A stretch of DNA of 64,000 nucleotides. It comes from Thalassospira mesophila (lineage in GTDB: Bacteria > Pseudomonadota > Alphaproteobacteria > Rhodospirillales > Thalassospiraceae). Positions 47,746 through 56,810 of this stretch are shown in pieces. Positions within the stretch are counted from its first letter, which is position 1. Each line of letters opens with the position of its first letter. Under the pieces are notes generated by a model, which worked only from the letters and a program-made list of their open reading frames with translations, was not told the DNA's origin and did no database searches. The position numbers were made by a program, and so were the translations under genes. The DNA lies in the NCBI RefSeq assembly GCF_002115755.1, contig NZ_JFKA01000002.1, positions 62,001-126,000 of the forward strand. Reading direction: 5' to 3'.

Positions 47746-48717
47746 ATGTCATTTCCAATCGATCCGTCCCGTTTAACCTATCTTGGCTCAGGGCTTGAAC
47801 GCCCGGAATGCGTTTTGGCCACGGCGTCGGGATCCGTCTTTGTATGTGACTGGCGCGGCGGGATCGTCCGATTGGGCGCGGATGGTCAGCAATCCTTTAT
47901 TGGCGTGCCAAAAGCACCGGGCACGTCCGCGCTGTTGCCAAACGGCATTGCCCTGATGCACGACGGGTCGTTCCTTGCGGCTAATCTGGCCGATAGCGGC
48001 GGCATCTGGCGGATGACCCCGGACGGGCAGGCAACGCCTTTTATTACCGAGGCCGATGGCGAACCCCTGTTGCCGTGTAATTTTGTCGCCGTTGATGCGC
48101 AAGGCCGGATTTGGGGCACGGTTAGCACCCGGTTACAGCCACGCACGCGCGCCAATCGGCTTGATGCCGATGACGGCTTTGTTTTTGTCGCCGACCAGCA
48201 CGGCACCCGGATCGTGGCGGATGGTTTCGGGTTTACCAACGAGGTCGCCATCGATCCGGCAGGGGAATGGCTTTATGTGAATGAAACGTTTGGCCGTCGC
48301 CTGACGCGGTTGGCATTGCGCGCCGATGGTACGTTAGGCACGCGCGAGGTTGTGGCAAGTTTTGGCCATGGGACCTTCCCCGATGGTTTGACCTTTGACA
48401 GTACCGGGGCGATCTGGCTGACCAGTGTGATCAGCAACCGGCTGATCCGGGTCGTCCCCGGTGAGGAGCCGCAAATTTTGCTCGAAGACAGTGATCCTGA
48501 ACGGGTTGAGTTCGTCGAGGAGGAATTCCTTGCCGGTCGTTTTGGGCCTGAGCACATGTCAGAATCGCGGGGGCGTTTCCTTGCCAATGTTTCCAGCGTG
48601 GCATTTGGCGGGCCTGATTTGCGAACGGTTTATCTGGGCTGCCTTCATGACGGAAAAATTGCCAGCTTTCGCTCCCCTGTTGCCGGAATGCCGCCGGTGC
48701 ATTGGCATTGGGGCTAG
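47746..48717 (+). CDS. SMP-30/gluconolactonase family protein
   Basis: A 323-residue six-bladed beta-propeller of the SMP-30/gluconolactonase family (LPNGIALMHDGSFLAANLADSGGIW, PCNFVAVDAQGRIWGTVSTR, GFTNEVAIDPAGEWLYVNET, FPDGLTFDSTGAIWLTS). The calcium-site residues E near the start, N and D in these loops are present. It probably hydrolyses a sugar lactone to the acid and belongs to the TRAP operon. The stop codon TAG is formed by the outermost bases of the terminal inverted repeat of a large noncoding element. Confidence 0.85.
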   Translation: MSFPIDPSRLTYLGSGLERPECVLATASGSVFVCDWRGGIVRLGADGQQSFIGVPKAPGTSALLPNGIALMHDGSFLAANLADSGGIWRMTPDGQATPFITEADGEPLLPCNFVAVDAQGRIWGTVSTRLQPRTRANRLDADDGFVFVADQHGTRIVADGFGFTNEVAIDPAGEWLYVNETFGRRLTRLALRADGTLGTREVVASFGHGTFPDGLTFDSTGAIWLTSVISNRLIRVVPGEEPQILLEDSDPERVEFVEEEFLAGRFGPEHMSESRGRFLANVSSVAFGGPDLRTVYLGCLHDGKIASFRSPVAGMPPVHWHWG

Positions 48718-48981
48718 AGCATGTTTCCTTTAATAAGGCCCATTTTGTTTGATTTTGACGTGCCGTTTGGCAAGGCACAGCGTGCCGCGCGATGCGGCGC
48801 ATCGCGCAAGCGGTGTAACGCCGCCAAATGCCGTCAAAATTAAACCCTATGGGCCCGCGCATTCTGCTGCACGGCTACGTCGAAATCCTTGTTCGTAATC
48901 CCGTTACGCCCTGCGGACTTCTCCTTGTCGAGCAGCAGAATGCGCGGGCAGAACGGGTCTTATTAAAGGAAATATGCTCTA
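48715..48981 (-). mobile_element. Palindromic structured element, copy A
   Basis: A 267-bp element between convergent genes. Terminal inverted repeats (48715-48741 and 48955-48981) match in 25 of 27 positions and are flanked by TA at both ends. Inside are hairpin I (48751-48841, apical stem GCGCGATG/CATCGCGC) and hairpin II, a perfect 18-bp stem (48853-48870 with 48932-48949) closing a 61-nt loop. The loop core (48877-48924) is nearly the same as in copy B, in opposite orientation. No transposase; MITE-like. Confidence 0.85.
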
Positions 48982-48998
48982 GGATGACAGGGCTGATT

Positions 48999-49637
48999 TC
49001 AGGTGCTTAGGTCGCGATACCGGTAACAATTGGTGGTGTGATCCATGATCAGCCCGGTTGCCTGCAAAAACGAATAGATGATGGTGGACCCAACAAACCG
49101 CATGCCGCGTTTTTTTAGGTCTTTCGATAGCGCATCGCTAACATCGGTGGTGATCGGAACATCGTTGTGCCCAGGCCAGTGATTGATGATGGGCGCCCCG
49201 CCGACAAAGCGCCAGACATAAGCATCAAAGCTGCCAAATTCCGCGACAATTTGCAGGAATACCTTGGCATTGCCCACACTGCTGGCAACCTTCAGCCGGT
49301 TGCGAATGATGCCGGGATTGGCCAGCAGTTCGGCCTGTTTGGCATCGTCATAGGCAGCGACTTTTTGCACATCGAAGTTATCATAAGCAGCGCGGTATTG
49401 ATCGCGGCGCGATAACACTGTCAGCCAGCTTAGCCCCGCCTGTGCGCCTTCCAATATCAGCATTTCAAAAAAATGCCGGTCATCATGCACCGGGCTTCCC
49501 CATTCGTGATCATGATAGGCAACATAAAACGGCTTATCGATATGGGTTAAGGCCCATTGGCAGCGTGGTGGCTCCGCCCGTGTGGCAGGTTTGTCTGCGT
49601 TTGCCAGGGGCGGGGTCTGCTTTACGCTGTCGGTCAT
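48999..49637 (-). CDS. tag: DNA-3-methyladenine glycosylase I
   Basis: A 212-residue Tag glycosylase. CQWAL (near 27), YHDHEWGSPVHDDRHFFEMLILEGAQAGLSWLTVLSRR and the zinc ligands H and C of MDHTTNCYRY identify the family. It excises 3-methyladenine from DNA, complementing the alkB gene 7 kb away. I chose the ATG at 49637 (MTDSVKQT), which leaves a 25-residue tail before the domain; an upstream GTG or TTG start is less likely. Confidence 0.93.
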   Translation of the reverse strand: MTDSVKQTPPLANADKPATRAEPPRCQWALTHIDKPFYVAYHDHEWGSPVHDDRHFFEMLILEGAQAGLSWLTVLSRRDQYRAAYDNFDVQKVAAYDDAKQAELLANPGIIRNRLKVASSVGNAKVFLQIVAEFGSFDAYVWRFVGGAPIINHWPGHNDVPITTDVSDALSKDLKKRGMRFVGSTIIYSFLQATGLIMDHTTNCYRYRDLST

Positions 49638-49897
49638 GGTTGGCGTGCCTTGGTCGGGGGTACACAGGGGTAAACGGGGGCACAGCATAACAATATTAAG
49701 GGGCTAAAACAGGGCCAAATTCACGATTGTTCAACCCGCCAATATACAGGGCTGCTCAAATGCTGTGCAGTTGTGCGCCCGCGGGCGGGGTTGACATAAA
49801 TCTGCAATCAAAATGCAACTGAATATTAAAAATTGAAACAATTTCGGCATGATAAATCCTTGGGCGGTTATTAAACAAAAAAGTCCGTATCGCCCCC

Positions 49898-51031
49898 ATG
49901 GTCAGTGCTGAAAATTCCACCTTGCAAACCGGTTCACCGGTGATTGCGACCGGCGTTTCCCAACGTTTCGGCAGCAATACCGTGCTTAAAACCATTGATC
50001 TGCGGGTTGCACCGGGCGAAGTGGTTGCCCTTTTGGGGCCGTCGGGCTGTGGCAAGACCACATTATTGCGCCTGCTGGCCGGGTTATCGCGCCCGACCAC
50101 CGGGTCAATCCATATTGGCGATCAACTGGTGGCCGATGCCCGCGGTGGTGCGTTTGTGCCGCCCGAACGCCGGTCGATTGGCATGGTGTTTCAGGATTAT
50201 GCCCTGTGGCCGCATATGACAGTGGCGCAAAATGTGGGCTTTCCATTGGAAATGCAGGGCATTGGCCGGGCCGAACGCGACAGCCGCATTGCCGAGGCTT
50301 TGGGTCTGGTTGGCCTTGGTCATTTGGCTGACCGGCAACCGGGAACGTTATCGGGCGGGCAGCAGCAACGCGTGGCACTGGCGCGTGCCATTGTATCGCG
50401 TCCGCGCCTTGTTTTATTTGACGAACCCTTATCCAACCTGGATCGCGAATTGCGCGAAAGCCTGGTGGTCGATATTGCGTCTTTGCTGCGCAAACTGGGC
50501 ATGACGGCGGTGTATGTCACCCATGATCATGGCGAAGCCTTTGCCATTGCCGACCGGGTGGCGATTTTGCACAGCGGTAACATTTTGCAAATCGATGCGC
50601 CGGAACAACTGGTGGGCAATCCGTCCTCGCCCATCGTTGTTGATTTTTTAAAGCTGGGGCTGGTTTTGCCTGCTGAAGTCAGCAATGGCGATCTGGTGAT
50701 CCGGGGGGGGATGCATCGGTTAAGCCCGCCCGCCGGGCTGGTTAATGGCAGCCGCACGGGCGATTTGTTTTTGCCGCGTTCGGCCCTTGTCGCATCGGGC
50801 ACGGGCGGCGGGGTTGCCAGCGGCAATGCGATTAGCGGTACCGTTGTTCACAGCATGTTTCGCGGTGACGGTTATGCCGTTCAAATGCGGTTTGACCACG
50901 ATATTGCGCTGGAAATGTTCAGCACCACCCGCCTTGGCGAGGGCACTATTCACGACCTCGATATTTCGTGGGACCGGGCCTTTTGGTACCCGCACGAAGA
51001 CGTGCAGACCCACCCTACACATAACTCGTAA
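49898..51031 (+). CDS. ABC transporter ATPase, FbpC/iron-type
   Basis: A 377-residue ATPase: Walker A GPSGCGKT (47-54), signature LSGGQQQRV (about 151-159), Walker [14 protein letters not shown]-loop VTHDHGEA and a C-terminal TOBE domain. FVPPERRSIGMVFQDYALWPHMTV is the FbpC/PotA pattern. With the following two genes it forms an importer for Fe(III) or a related anion complex. The ATG has no clear ribosome-binding site. The 260-bp upstream region is AT-rich with a TTGACA at about 49792. Confidence 0.88.
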   Translation: MVSAENSTLQTGSPVIATGVSQRFGSNTVLKTIDLRVAPGEVVALLGPSGCGKTTLLRLLAGLSRPTTGSIHIGDQLVADARGGAFVPPERRSIGMVFQDYALWPHMTVAQNVGFPLEMQGIGRAERDSRIAEALGLVGLGHLADRQPGTLSGGQQQRVALARAIVSRPRLVLFDEPLSNLDRELRESLVVDIASLLRKLGMTAVYVTHDHGEAFAIADRVAILHSGNILQIDAPEQLVGNPSSPIVVDFLKLGLVLPAEVSNGDLVIRGGMHRLSPPAGLVNGSRTGDLFLPRSALVASGTGGGVASGNAISGTVVHSMFRGDGYAVQMRFDHDIALEMFSTTRLGEGTIHDLDISWDRAFWYPHEDVQTHPTHNS

Positions 51032-51047
51032 AATGGGGATATCTACG

Positions 51048-52004
51048 ATGAAAAGCTTTAAGACTGTTCTGCTGGCAGGCTTTGCCTGTCTGGCCCTTTC
51101 CGGCACGGCCATGGCGCAAAGTGTGACGGTTTACACCGCCGGTCCCGGAAGCCTGATTGAAAAGCTGGCCGCTGGTTTCAAGGATGAAAGCGGCATTGAT
51201 GTAAATGTGTTTCAGGCAACCACCGGCAAGGTGATGGCCCGTCTGGAAGCTGAATCATCCAACCCGATGGCCGATGTGGTTGTTTCGGCATCGTGGAAAA
51301 CCGCGACCAGCTTTGCCAAAAAAGACATGCTGCTCGATTACACCAGTGCCAACGCCAAAAACGTTCCCGACTTTCTGAAAGGTCCGGGGTATGTGGCACA
51401 GGGCATTTCGGCCCTGGCGATTGCCTGGAACCCGAAAAGTGGCACGCCGAAACCCGAAGACTGGACCGATCTGACCAAGCCGGAATATAAAGATCTGATC
51501 ACGATGCCCGACCCGGCACAGTCCGGCTCGGCCTATGAACTGGTCGCCGCGCTGACATCACAGCCGGATCTGGGCTGGAAACTGTTTGATGGTTTGGCGG
51601 CAAACAAAATGATTGTTCCTGGTGCCAATGCCCAGGCGTTGAACCCGGTTTTGCAGGGTGCCAAGGCCGTTGTTTTTGGTGCGGTTGATTATATTGGTCT
51701 GGCGCAGGCGGCCAAGGGTGAGTCAATCGAAGTAGTGTTCCCGAAAAGTGGCACCGTGATTGCCCCGCGCCCGATGATGATTTTGAAAACATCGGCCCAT
51801 CAGGACGAAGCTAAAAAATTCATCGATTATGTTTTGTCCGATGCCGGTCAAGCCTTGGTGGCAAAAACCCAGTTGATGCCGGCCCGTTCCGATGTCAAAG
51901 CAGATCGCCCTTTGATTGCTGATCTGAAAATTCTGGAAGTCGATCCGAAAACCGACCGTAAAGCGGTTCTCGATCACTTCGCCAAAACTTTTGGCATGGA
52001 ATAA
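51048..52004 (+). CDS. ABC transporter substrate-binding protein, FbpA/iron-type
   Basis: A 318-residue periplasmic protein with a signal peptide (MKSFKTVLLAGFACLALSGTAMAQS, cleavage after AMA). The fold (SVTVYTAGPGSLIEKLAAGFKDESGIDVNVFQATTGKVMARLEAE) is that of FbpA-like and phosphonate-type family 1 binding proteins. The usual paired tyrosines of Fe-binding FbpA are not obvious, so the ligand could be iron, 2-aminoethylphosphonate or another small anion. It starts 16 bp after the ATPase gene; a longer frame that overlaps the ATPase is a shadow. Confidence 0.85.
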   Translation: MKSFKTVLLAGFACLALSGTAMAQSVTVYTAGPGSLIEKLAAGFKDESGIDVNVFQATTGKVMARLEAESSNPMADVVVSASWKTATSFAKKDMLLDYTSANAKNVPDFLKGPGYVAQGISALAIAWNPKSGTPKPEDWTDLTKPEYKDLITMPDPAQSGSAYELVAALTSQPDLGWKLFDGLAANKMIVPGANAQALNPVLQGAKAVVFGAVDYIGLAQAAKGESIEVVFPKSGTVIAPRPMMILKTSAHQDEAKKFIDYVLSDAGQALVAKTQLMPARSDVKADRPLIADLKILEVDPKTDRKAVLDHFAKTFGME

Positions 52005-52013
52005 AGGCCTGTT

Positions 52014-53705
52014 GTGCGCCTGAAACATCTTACAGCACGGGTATTTGGCAACGGCGGCATGATATTTGCCGCCGTTGCCCCTGTTTTGGCCGTATTGGTG
52101 GCGTTTCCGCTGCTTTTTGTCATTTTGCAGGCTGTTTTTCCCGATATTGCACGGGGCATTTTTGCCAACCCGTTTTCGCGGTTTGTTGAAACCCTGTTTG
52201 ACAAACATCTGTTCCACTGGACGCTGAACACCTTGATGCTGGGTGGCAGCGTGGTGCTGGTTTCGGCCCTTGTCGCCGTGCCTTTGGGGGTTTTACGCGG
52301 CCTGTTTCGCATTCCCTTTGCCGGGCTGTGGGATGTGGTGTTTCTGGTGCCCTTTACCATCCCGCCCTATATTGCCGCCCTTGGCTGGATCATGGCGTTG
52401 CAGCCACGCGGCTATCTGGAACAGATAACCGGCATTAATTTCGGCGGTTTTCTTTTTTCATTCTGGGGCGTCGTGTTTGTTATGACGCTGAATGTTTTTC
52501 CCGTTGTTTATTTTGCTGTGTCGCGCATGGTGGCGTCCATTGGCGGGCGCTACCTTGAGGCGGCCCGTGTGGCGGGCTGCCCGCCGATGCGGTCCTTTTG
52601 GCGCATTACGCTGCCGCTGACCACGCCTGCTATTGCCGCCAGTCTGCTTCTGGTTTTTGCCATGGCGATTGAAGAATTTGGCACCCCGGCGGCCCTGGCG
52701 GCGCGCAGCGGTTTTTTGGTGCTGGTGACTGGCATTGAACAACGCCTGTCGGATTATCCAATTGATTTGCCCGGTGCGTCGTTATTGTCGGTTATTCTGG
52801 TTTTAATCGCGATGGTGGCATTTATGGTGCAAAACCGCATTGTTTCGCGCCGCGATTTTCAAACCGTTTCGGGCAAACCCGGAGCCATGCGACCGGCTGA
52901 ACTGGGCGCATGGCGGATACCGGTGGTGGTATTTTTTGCCGTGATTGGCTTTTTGAGCGCGGCAATGCCAATCCTGTCGGTGGTTTTAACGGCCTCCACC
53001 CGGACCATTTCCGGCGGATTGGCGGCAGATAACTTTTCGACCGATAATTTCGCCGAAATTTTTGCCAATTCCGGCGGCGCGATGGAAGCCCTGGGCACCA
53101 GCCTGTTACTGGGGCTGGGTGCTGCGTTAATTACCGGCATATTGGGCACCATGACCGCCTATGTCGTGGTGCGTCAGCGCACGGTTTCATCGCGCATCCT
53201 CGATTTTTTAACCCTGATGCCCAACACCATTCCCGGTGTTGTGGTTGCCGTGGGGCTTATCCTGGCGTGGAACCAGCCGTGGTTGCCGATAACGCCTTAT
53301 AATACCATTGGCATTCTGGTTCTGGCCTATTGCTGTTTGTTGCTGCCCTATCCGGTGCGTTATGCCAATGCGGCCCTGCGCCAGGTTAGTGTCAGCCTGG
53401 AAGATGCGGCACGGGTGGCCGGGGCCGGGGGCATAAAGGTGTTTTTCCGCATTTTAATGCCGCTGATATTTCCCAGTATTCTCGCGGCGATGTTGCTGGT
53501 TTTTGCGGTGGCAGCACGCGAACTGGTGGCAACCATTTTGCTGGCCCCGATTGGCACAAAAACCGTGGCGTTGTTTATCTGGCGGCAATTTGAACAGGGA
53601 TCGGTTGGTATGGGCATGGCAATGAGCGTGATGGCAATTGCCATAACCATGACCATTCCCGTTGCGGTGGCGATCTGGGCGCGCAAACAGGGCCGCTTGT
53701 TCTGA
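52014..53705 (+). CDS. ABC transporter permease, double-domain FbpB type
   Basis: A 563-residue permease with about 12 membrane segments and two copies of the ABC-permease EAA loop (YLEAARVAGCPPMRSFWRITLPL and LEDAARVAGAGGIKVFFRILMPL). Such fused permeases are typical for FbpB-like iron and phosphonate importers. It starts with GTG at 52014, ten bases after the binding-protein stop. The operon is ATPase, binding protein, permease. Confidence 0.9.
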   Translation: MRLKHLTARVFGNGGMIFAAVAPVLAVLVAFPLLFVILQAVFPDIARGIFANPFSRFVETLFDKHLFHWTLNTLMLGGSVVLVSALVAVPLGVLRGLFRIPFAGLWDVVFLVPFTIPPYIAALGWIMALQPRGYLEQITGINFGGFLFSFWGVVFVMTLNVFPVVYFAVSRMVASIGGRYLEAARVAGCPPMRSFWRITLPLTTPAIAASLLLVFAMAIEEFGTPAALAARSGFLVLVTGIEQRLSDYPIDLPGASLLSVILVLIAMVAFMVQNRIVSRRDFQTVSGKPGAMRPAELGAWRIPVVVFFAVIGFLSAAMPILSVVLTASTRTISGGLAADNFSTDNFAEIFANSGGAMEALGTSLLLGLGAALITGILGTMTAYVVVRQRTVSSRILDFLTLMPNTIPGVVVAVGLILAWNQPWLPITPYNTIGILVLAYCCLLLPYPVRYANAALRQVSVSLEDAARVAGAGGIKVFFRILMPLIFPSILAAMLLVFAVAARELVATILLAPIGTKTVALFIWRQFEQGSVGMGMAMSVMAIAITMTIPVAVAIWARKQGRLF

Positions 53706-53848
53706 TTTTTGATTGGAAATACAGGGAAAATTGACCAAATCCGCCCGTTTAGGTGGCTTGGCGCTTGCGCCAGTGTGTCCTTGTCATTACTTTCGCGGTG
53801 AATTGGTTTGCGTCACCCATACGGGCCCGACAACAAGAAGGAGCGGTA

Positions 53849-54139
53849 ATGCAGTCTGTCCTGATGCTGATAAGCACAGTTATCAGCCTTTATATCTGGT
53901 GTCTGATTCTTCAGGCGATCCTGAGCTGGCTGGTAGCATTTAACGTCATCAACACCAGTAACCGTTTCGTCTATATGGTCGGGGATTTTCTGTATCGTAT
54001 TACCGAGCCTGCCTTGCGGCCGATCCGGGCGATTTTGCCCAATATGGGTGGCATTGACCTGTCGCCGATCGTGCTGATTTTGCTGCTGAGCTTTATTAAA
54101 AGCCTGATGTTCGAATTGCTTGCCCCGTTGATCTATTAA
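53849..54139 (+). CDS. YggT family membrane protein
   Basis: A 96-residue protein with two hydrophobic segments and the YggT pattern (LYIWCLILQAILSWLVAFNVINTSN ... FLYRITEPALRPIRAILPNMGGIDLSPIVLILLL). The family has been linked to osmotic adaptation and to cell division in some bacteria; its role here is unknown. The ATG at 53849 follows AAGGAGCGG. It is followed by a DUF167 gene, a frequent pairing. Confidence 0.88.
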   Translation: MQSVLMLISTVISLYIWCLILQAILSWLVAFNVINTSNRFVYMVGDFLYRITEPALRPIRAILPNMGGIDLSPIVLILLLSFIKSLMFELLAPLIY

Positions 54140-54175
54140 CGGTTCCTTTTCGATGCTGGCAACGGCCCGCTGATC

Positions 54176-54502
54176 ATGGCAAAATTCGCATTTGAAATTC
54201 TGCCAGATGGCAAGGGTGTCAGGCTTTATCTTCGGTTGACACCCAAGGCATCGCGCAACGGCATTGGCGGATCGCAGCAAGATGCGGACGGGCAGAACCG
54301 CCTGAAGGCCACCGTGACAACCGTGCCGGAAAACGGCAAAGCAAACGACGCGCTGGTCAAGCTGCTGGCAAAAACGGCCAAATGGCCCAAATCAGCCATT
54401 GCCATTGTCAGTGGTCAGACCGACCGGAACAAGGTGCTGGTCATTTCTGGCGATGCACAGCAGATCGTAGCGCAAATCAATCAATGGACGGGCGAGGATT
54501 AG
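54176..54502 (+). CDS. DUF167 (YggU) family protein
   Basis: A 108-residue protein with the DUF167 core: [41 protein letters not shown] and [19 protein letters not shown]. Function is unknown; the family fold is small alpha/beta. It is located between yggT and folD and overlaps neither. Confidence 0.88.
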   Translation: MAKFAFEILPDGKGVRLYLRLTPKASRNGIGGSQQDADGQNRLKATVTTVPENGKANDALVKLLAKTAKWPKSAIAIVSGQTDRNKVLVISGDAQQIVAQINQWTGED

Positions 54503-54504
54503 AC

Positions 54505-55404
54505 ATGAGCAGTGCAAAAATTATTGATGGCAAAGCATTTGCTGCAAAACTGCGCGGCGATATCGCCAGCGAAGTTGCCAAGCTGAAAGCCGAACACGGC
54601 GTTGTTCCCGGTTTGGCGGTTGTTTTGGTGGGGGAAGACCCGGCCAGCGAGGTTTATGTGCGCAACAAGGGCAAACAAACCCTTGAATGCGGTATGAATT
54701 CCTATGAACACAAACTTCCGGCGGCAACCAGCCAGGAAGATTTGCTGGCAATTATTACCCAGTTAAATAACGACCCCAAGGTGCATGGCATTTTGTGCCA
54801 GTTGCCCGTCCCCAAACATATTGATGAAAACGCCGTTCTCGCCGCAATTGACCCGGCCAAGGATGTGGATGGTTTTCACATTATCAATGCCGGTGCGCTG
54901 GCAACCGGCGGCGATGGTATTGCCCCTTGCACGCCTTATGGCTGCCTGATGTTGCTTAAAGATACGCTGGGTGATTTGTCGGGCAAACGCGCGGTTGTTG
55001 TGGGCCGGTCCAATATTGTTGGCAAGCCGATGGCGCAGTTGCTGTTGAAAGAAAACTGCACCGTGACCATCGCCCATTCGCGCACCCGCGATTTGGCCGA
55101 AGAAGTACGCCGTGCCGATATCGTGATTGCCGCTGTGGGCCGCCCCAACATGATTACCGGCGACTGGATCGCCAAGGGGGCGACTGTGATTGATGTGGGC
55201 ATTAACCGCATTGAAGGCGAAAACGGCAAAATGAAACTGGTGGGCGATGTTGACTTTGCCAGCGCGGTTGAGGTTGCCGGTGCCATTACACCGGTTCCCG
55301 GTGGTGTCGGCCCGATGACCATTGCCTGCTTGCTCAATAACACCCTGATCGCAGCGTGTCGCGCCAATGGCGTGACGCCGCCCAAGCTGGGTTTTGGCGG
55401 CTGA
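54505..55404 (+). CDS. folD: Bifunctional methylenetetrahydrofolate dehydrogenase / cyclohydrolase
   Basis: A 299-residue FolD. Active-site residues Y50-region ([17 protein letters not shown], catalytic K56), [19 protein letters not shown], and the NADP loop [17 protein letters not shown] are all clear, ending [13 protein letters not shown]. It interconverts 5,10-methylene- and 10-formyl-tetrahydrofolate. Start ATG two bases after the DUF167 stop; a longer frame into DUF167 is a shadow. Followed by a terminator. Confidence 0.96.
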   Translation: MSSAKIIDGKAFAAKLRGDIASEVAKLKAEHGVVPGLAVVLVGEDPASEVYVRNKGKQTLECGMNSYEHKLPAATSQEDLLAIITQLNNDPKVHGILCQLPVPKHIDENAVLAAIDPAKDVDGFHIINAGALATGGDGIAPCTPYGCLMLLKDTLGDLSGKRAVVVGRSNIVGKPMAQLLLKENCTVTIAHSRTRDLAEEVRRADIVIAAVGRPNMITGDWIAKGATVIDVGINRIEGENGKMKLVGDVDFASAVEVAGAITPVPGGVGPMTIACLLNNTLIAACRANGVTPPKLGFGG

Positions 55405-55425
55405 TAAGAGTTATTACGATTTTTG

Positions 55426-55453
55426 AGGCGGGCAGCGGTGCCCGCCTTTTTTT
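55426..55453 (+). terminator. Terminator of folD
   Basis: AGGCGGGCA (55426-55434) pairs perfectly with TGCCCGCCT (55439-55447), tetraloop GCGG, then a run of seven T. Confidence 0.95.
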
Positions 55454-55570
55454 ATGGTCGCGCGGAAGAACAAAAACGGAAAAGCTCCTGCCAAAATTGT
55501 CAGTGCGGTGTGGTAGCATTGGCTCAAGTAATTGATCGCAGGATCGAAATAAGAATTGTTTGGGGATGCC

Positions 55571-56809
55571 ATGCCTGATGTGAGTGCGATAAAACCCGTT
55601 TCGATTTCGGCCAAACAGGCGCGTCATCTGGCGTTGGCCGGGCAGGGCTTTGAGACGCCAGACCCGGACCGAGCTGTAGATCGCCGCCGGATTATGAAGA
55701 TGATCCGCAAGTCCAACATGCTGCAAATTGACAGCGTGAATGTGCTTAGCCGCGCGCATTATATGCCGGTATTTTCCCGCCTTGGCATTTATGACCGTGA
55801 ATTGCTGGACCAGCTTAGCTGGGGCACGGCAAAGCAACGTAAACTGTTTGAATATTGGGGCCATGAGGCATCGTTGATCCCGGTCGAGGATTACCCGCTT
55901 TATCGCTGGCGGATGGAAGATGCCCTGCGCGGCGAGGGCATGTGGGGCCGCATGGCGCGGATTGCGCGCGAAGAACCCGATTTTGTTGCCAGTTTGCTGC
56001 GCCATCTGGAGCGCGAAGGAACGACTGCCGCCAGCGCACTTAATGAAGAACCCCGCGAAGGCGGCAGCCAGTGGTGGGGCTGGACCAAGGCCAAAACGGC
56101 GATGGAATATCTGTTTTGGAGCGGGCAGGTGATGGCGCGCAAACGGCGCAGTTCGTTTGAACGTGAATACGATTTGCCCCATCGTATTATTGGCGATGCT
56201 GCCTACGCGCCGACATTGCCGCGCGATGTGGCCCAGCGGGCATTGATTGCCCGGGGCATTGTTGCAATGGGTGTTGCCACGACTGCCGATATACGAAAAT
56301 ATTTCCGCCTGCCCAACGAGGATGCCAAGGCACGGGTGGCCGAAATGGTTGAAAATGGCGATCTGGTTCCGGCCTCGGTCGAGGGGTGGGCGCAGCCGGG
56401 CTTTATCGCACCTGATGCCAAAATACGGCGTCGGTCAGCGCCCAGCGCCCTGATGGTGCCGTTTGACCCTGTGATGTGGGAACGCGACCGGGTGGAGCGC
56501 ATCTTTGGTTTTAATTACCGGATCGAAATTTATACCCCGGCGGAAAAGCGCCAGTTTGGCTATTACGTGCTGCCGTTTATGCACAATGGCGAATTTGTCG
56601 CCCGTGTGGATTTGAAAGCCGACCGGCAGGCAAAAGTATTGCGGGTGTTTTCGGCCCATGCTGAACAAGGTTGTGACAGCGATGATGTGGCAGCATCGCT
56701 AATGGTGCATTTGCATCAACTCGCCCGGTTCCTTGATATGGAAGGTGTGGAGGTAACGCAAATGAACGGGTTTTCCAAACGCCTTGCCGCACAAGGGGCA
56801 TTGGCGTAA
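55571..56809 (+). CDS. YcaQ-like winged-helix DNA glycosylase
   Basis: A 412-residue protein of the HTH_42/YcaQ family. The catalytic QxD motif Q52-I-D54 (NMLQIDSVNVLSRAH) is intact, and the tandem winged helices and beta domain follow (FEYWGHEASLIPVEDYPLYRWRM, DIRKYFRLPNEDAKARV, VPFDPVMWERDRVERIFGFNYRIEIYTP). E. coli YcaQ unhooks DNA interstrand crosslinks and removes alkylpurines. I chose the ATG at 55571; the frame from 55556 lacks support. With Tag and AlkB it makes a third alkylation-repair gene in the window. Confidence 0.86.
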   Translation: MPDVSAIKPVSISAKQARHLALAGQGFETPDPDRAVDRRRIMKMIRKSNMLQIDSVNVLSRAHYMPVFSRLGIYDRELLDQLSWGTAKQRKLFEYWGHEASLIPVEDYPLYRWRMEDALRGEGMWGRMARIAREEPDFVASLLRHLEREGTTAASALNEEPREGGSQWWGWTKAKTAMEYLFWSGQVMARKRRSSFEREYDLPHRIIGDAAYAPTLPRDVAQRALIARGIVAMGVATTADIRKYFRLPNEDAKARVAEMVENGDLVPASVEGWAQPGFIAPDAKIRRRSAPSALMVPFDPVMWERDRVERIFGFNYRIEIYTPAEKRQFGYYVLPFMHNGEFVARVDLKADRQAKVLRVFSAHAEQGCDSDDVAASLMVHLHQLARFLDMEGVEVTQMNGFSKRLAAQGALA

Positions 56810-56810
56810 T

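Noticed and set aside
48431..48862. Minus-strand open frame sharing a peptide (RRYTA ... MRRIA ... VPCQT) with an open frame at 62264-62752
   Set aside because: The shared peptide comes only from the shared DNA of the two repeat elements; frames run across gene ends, have no ribosome-binding site and overlap the lactonase gene.
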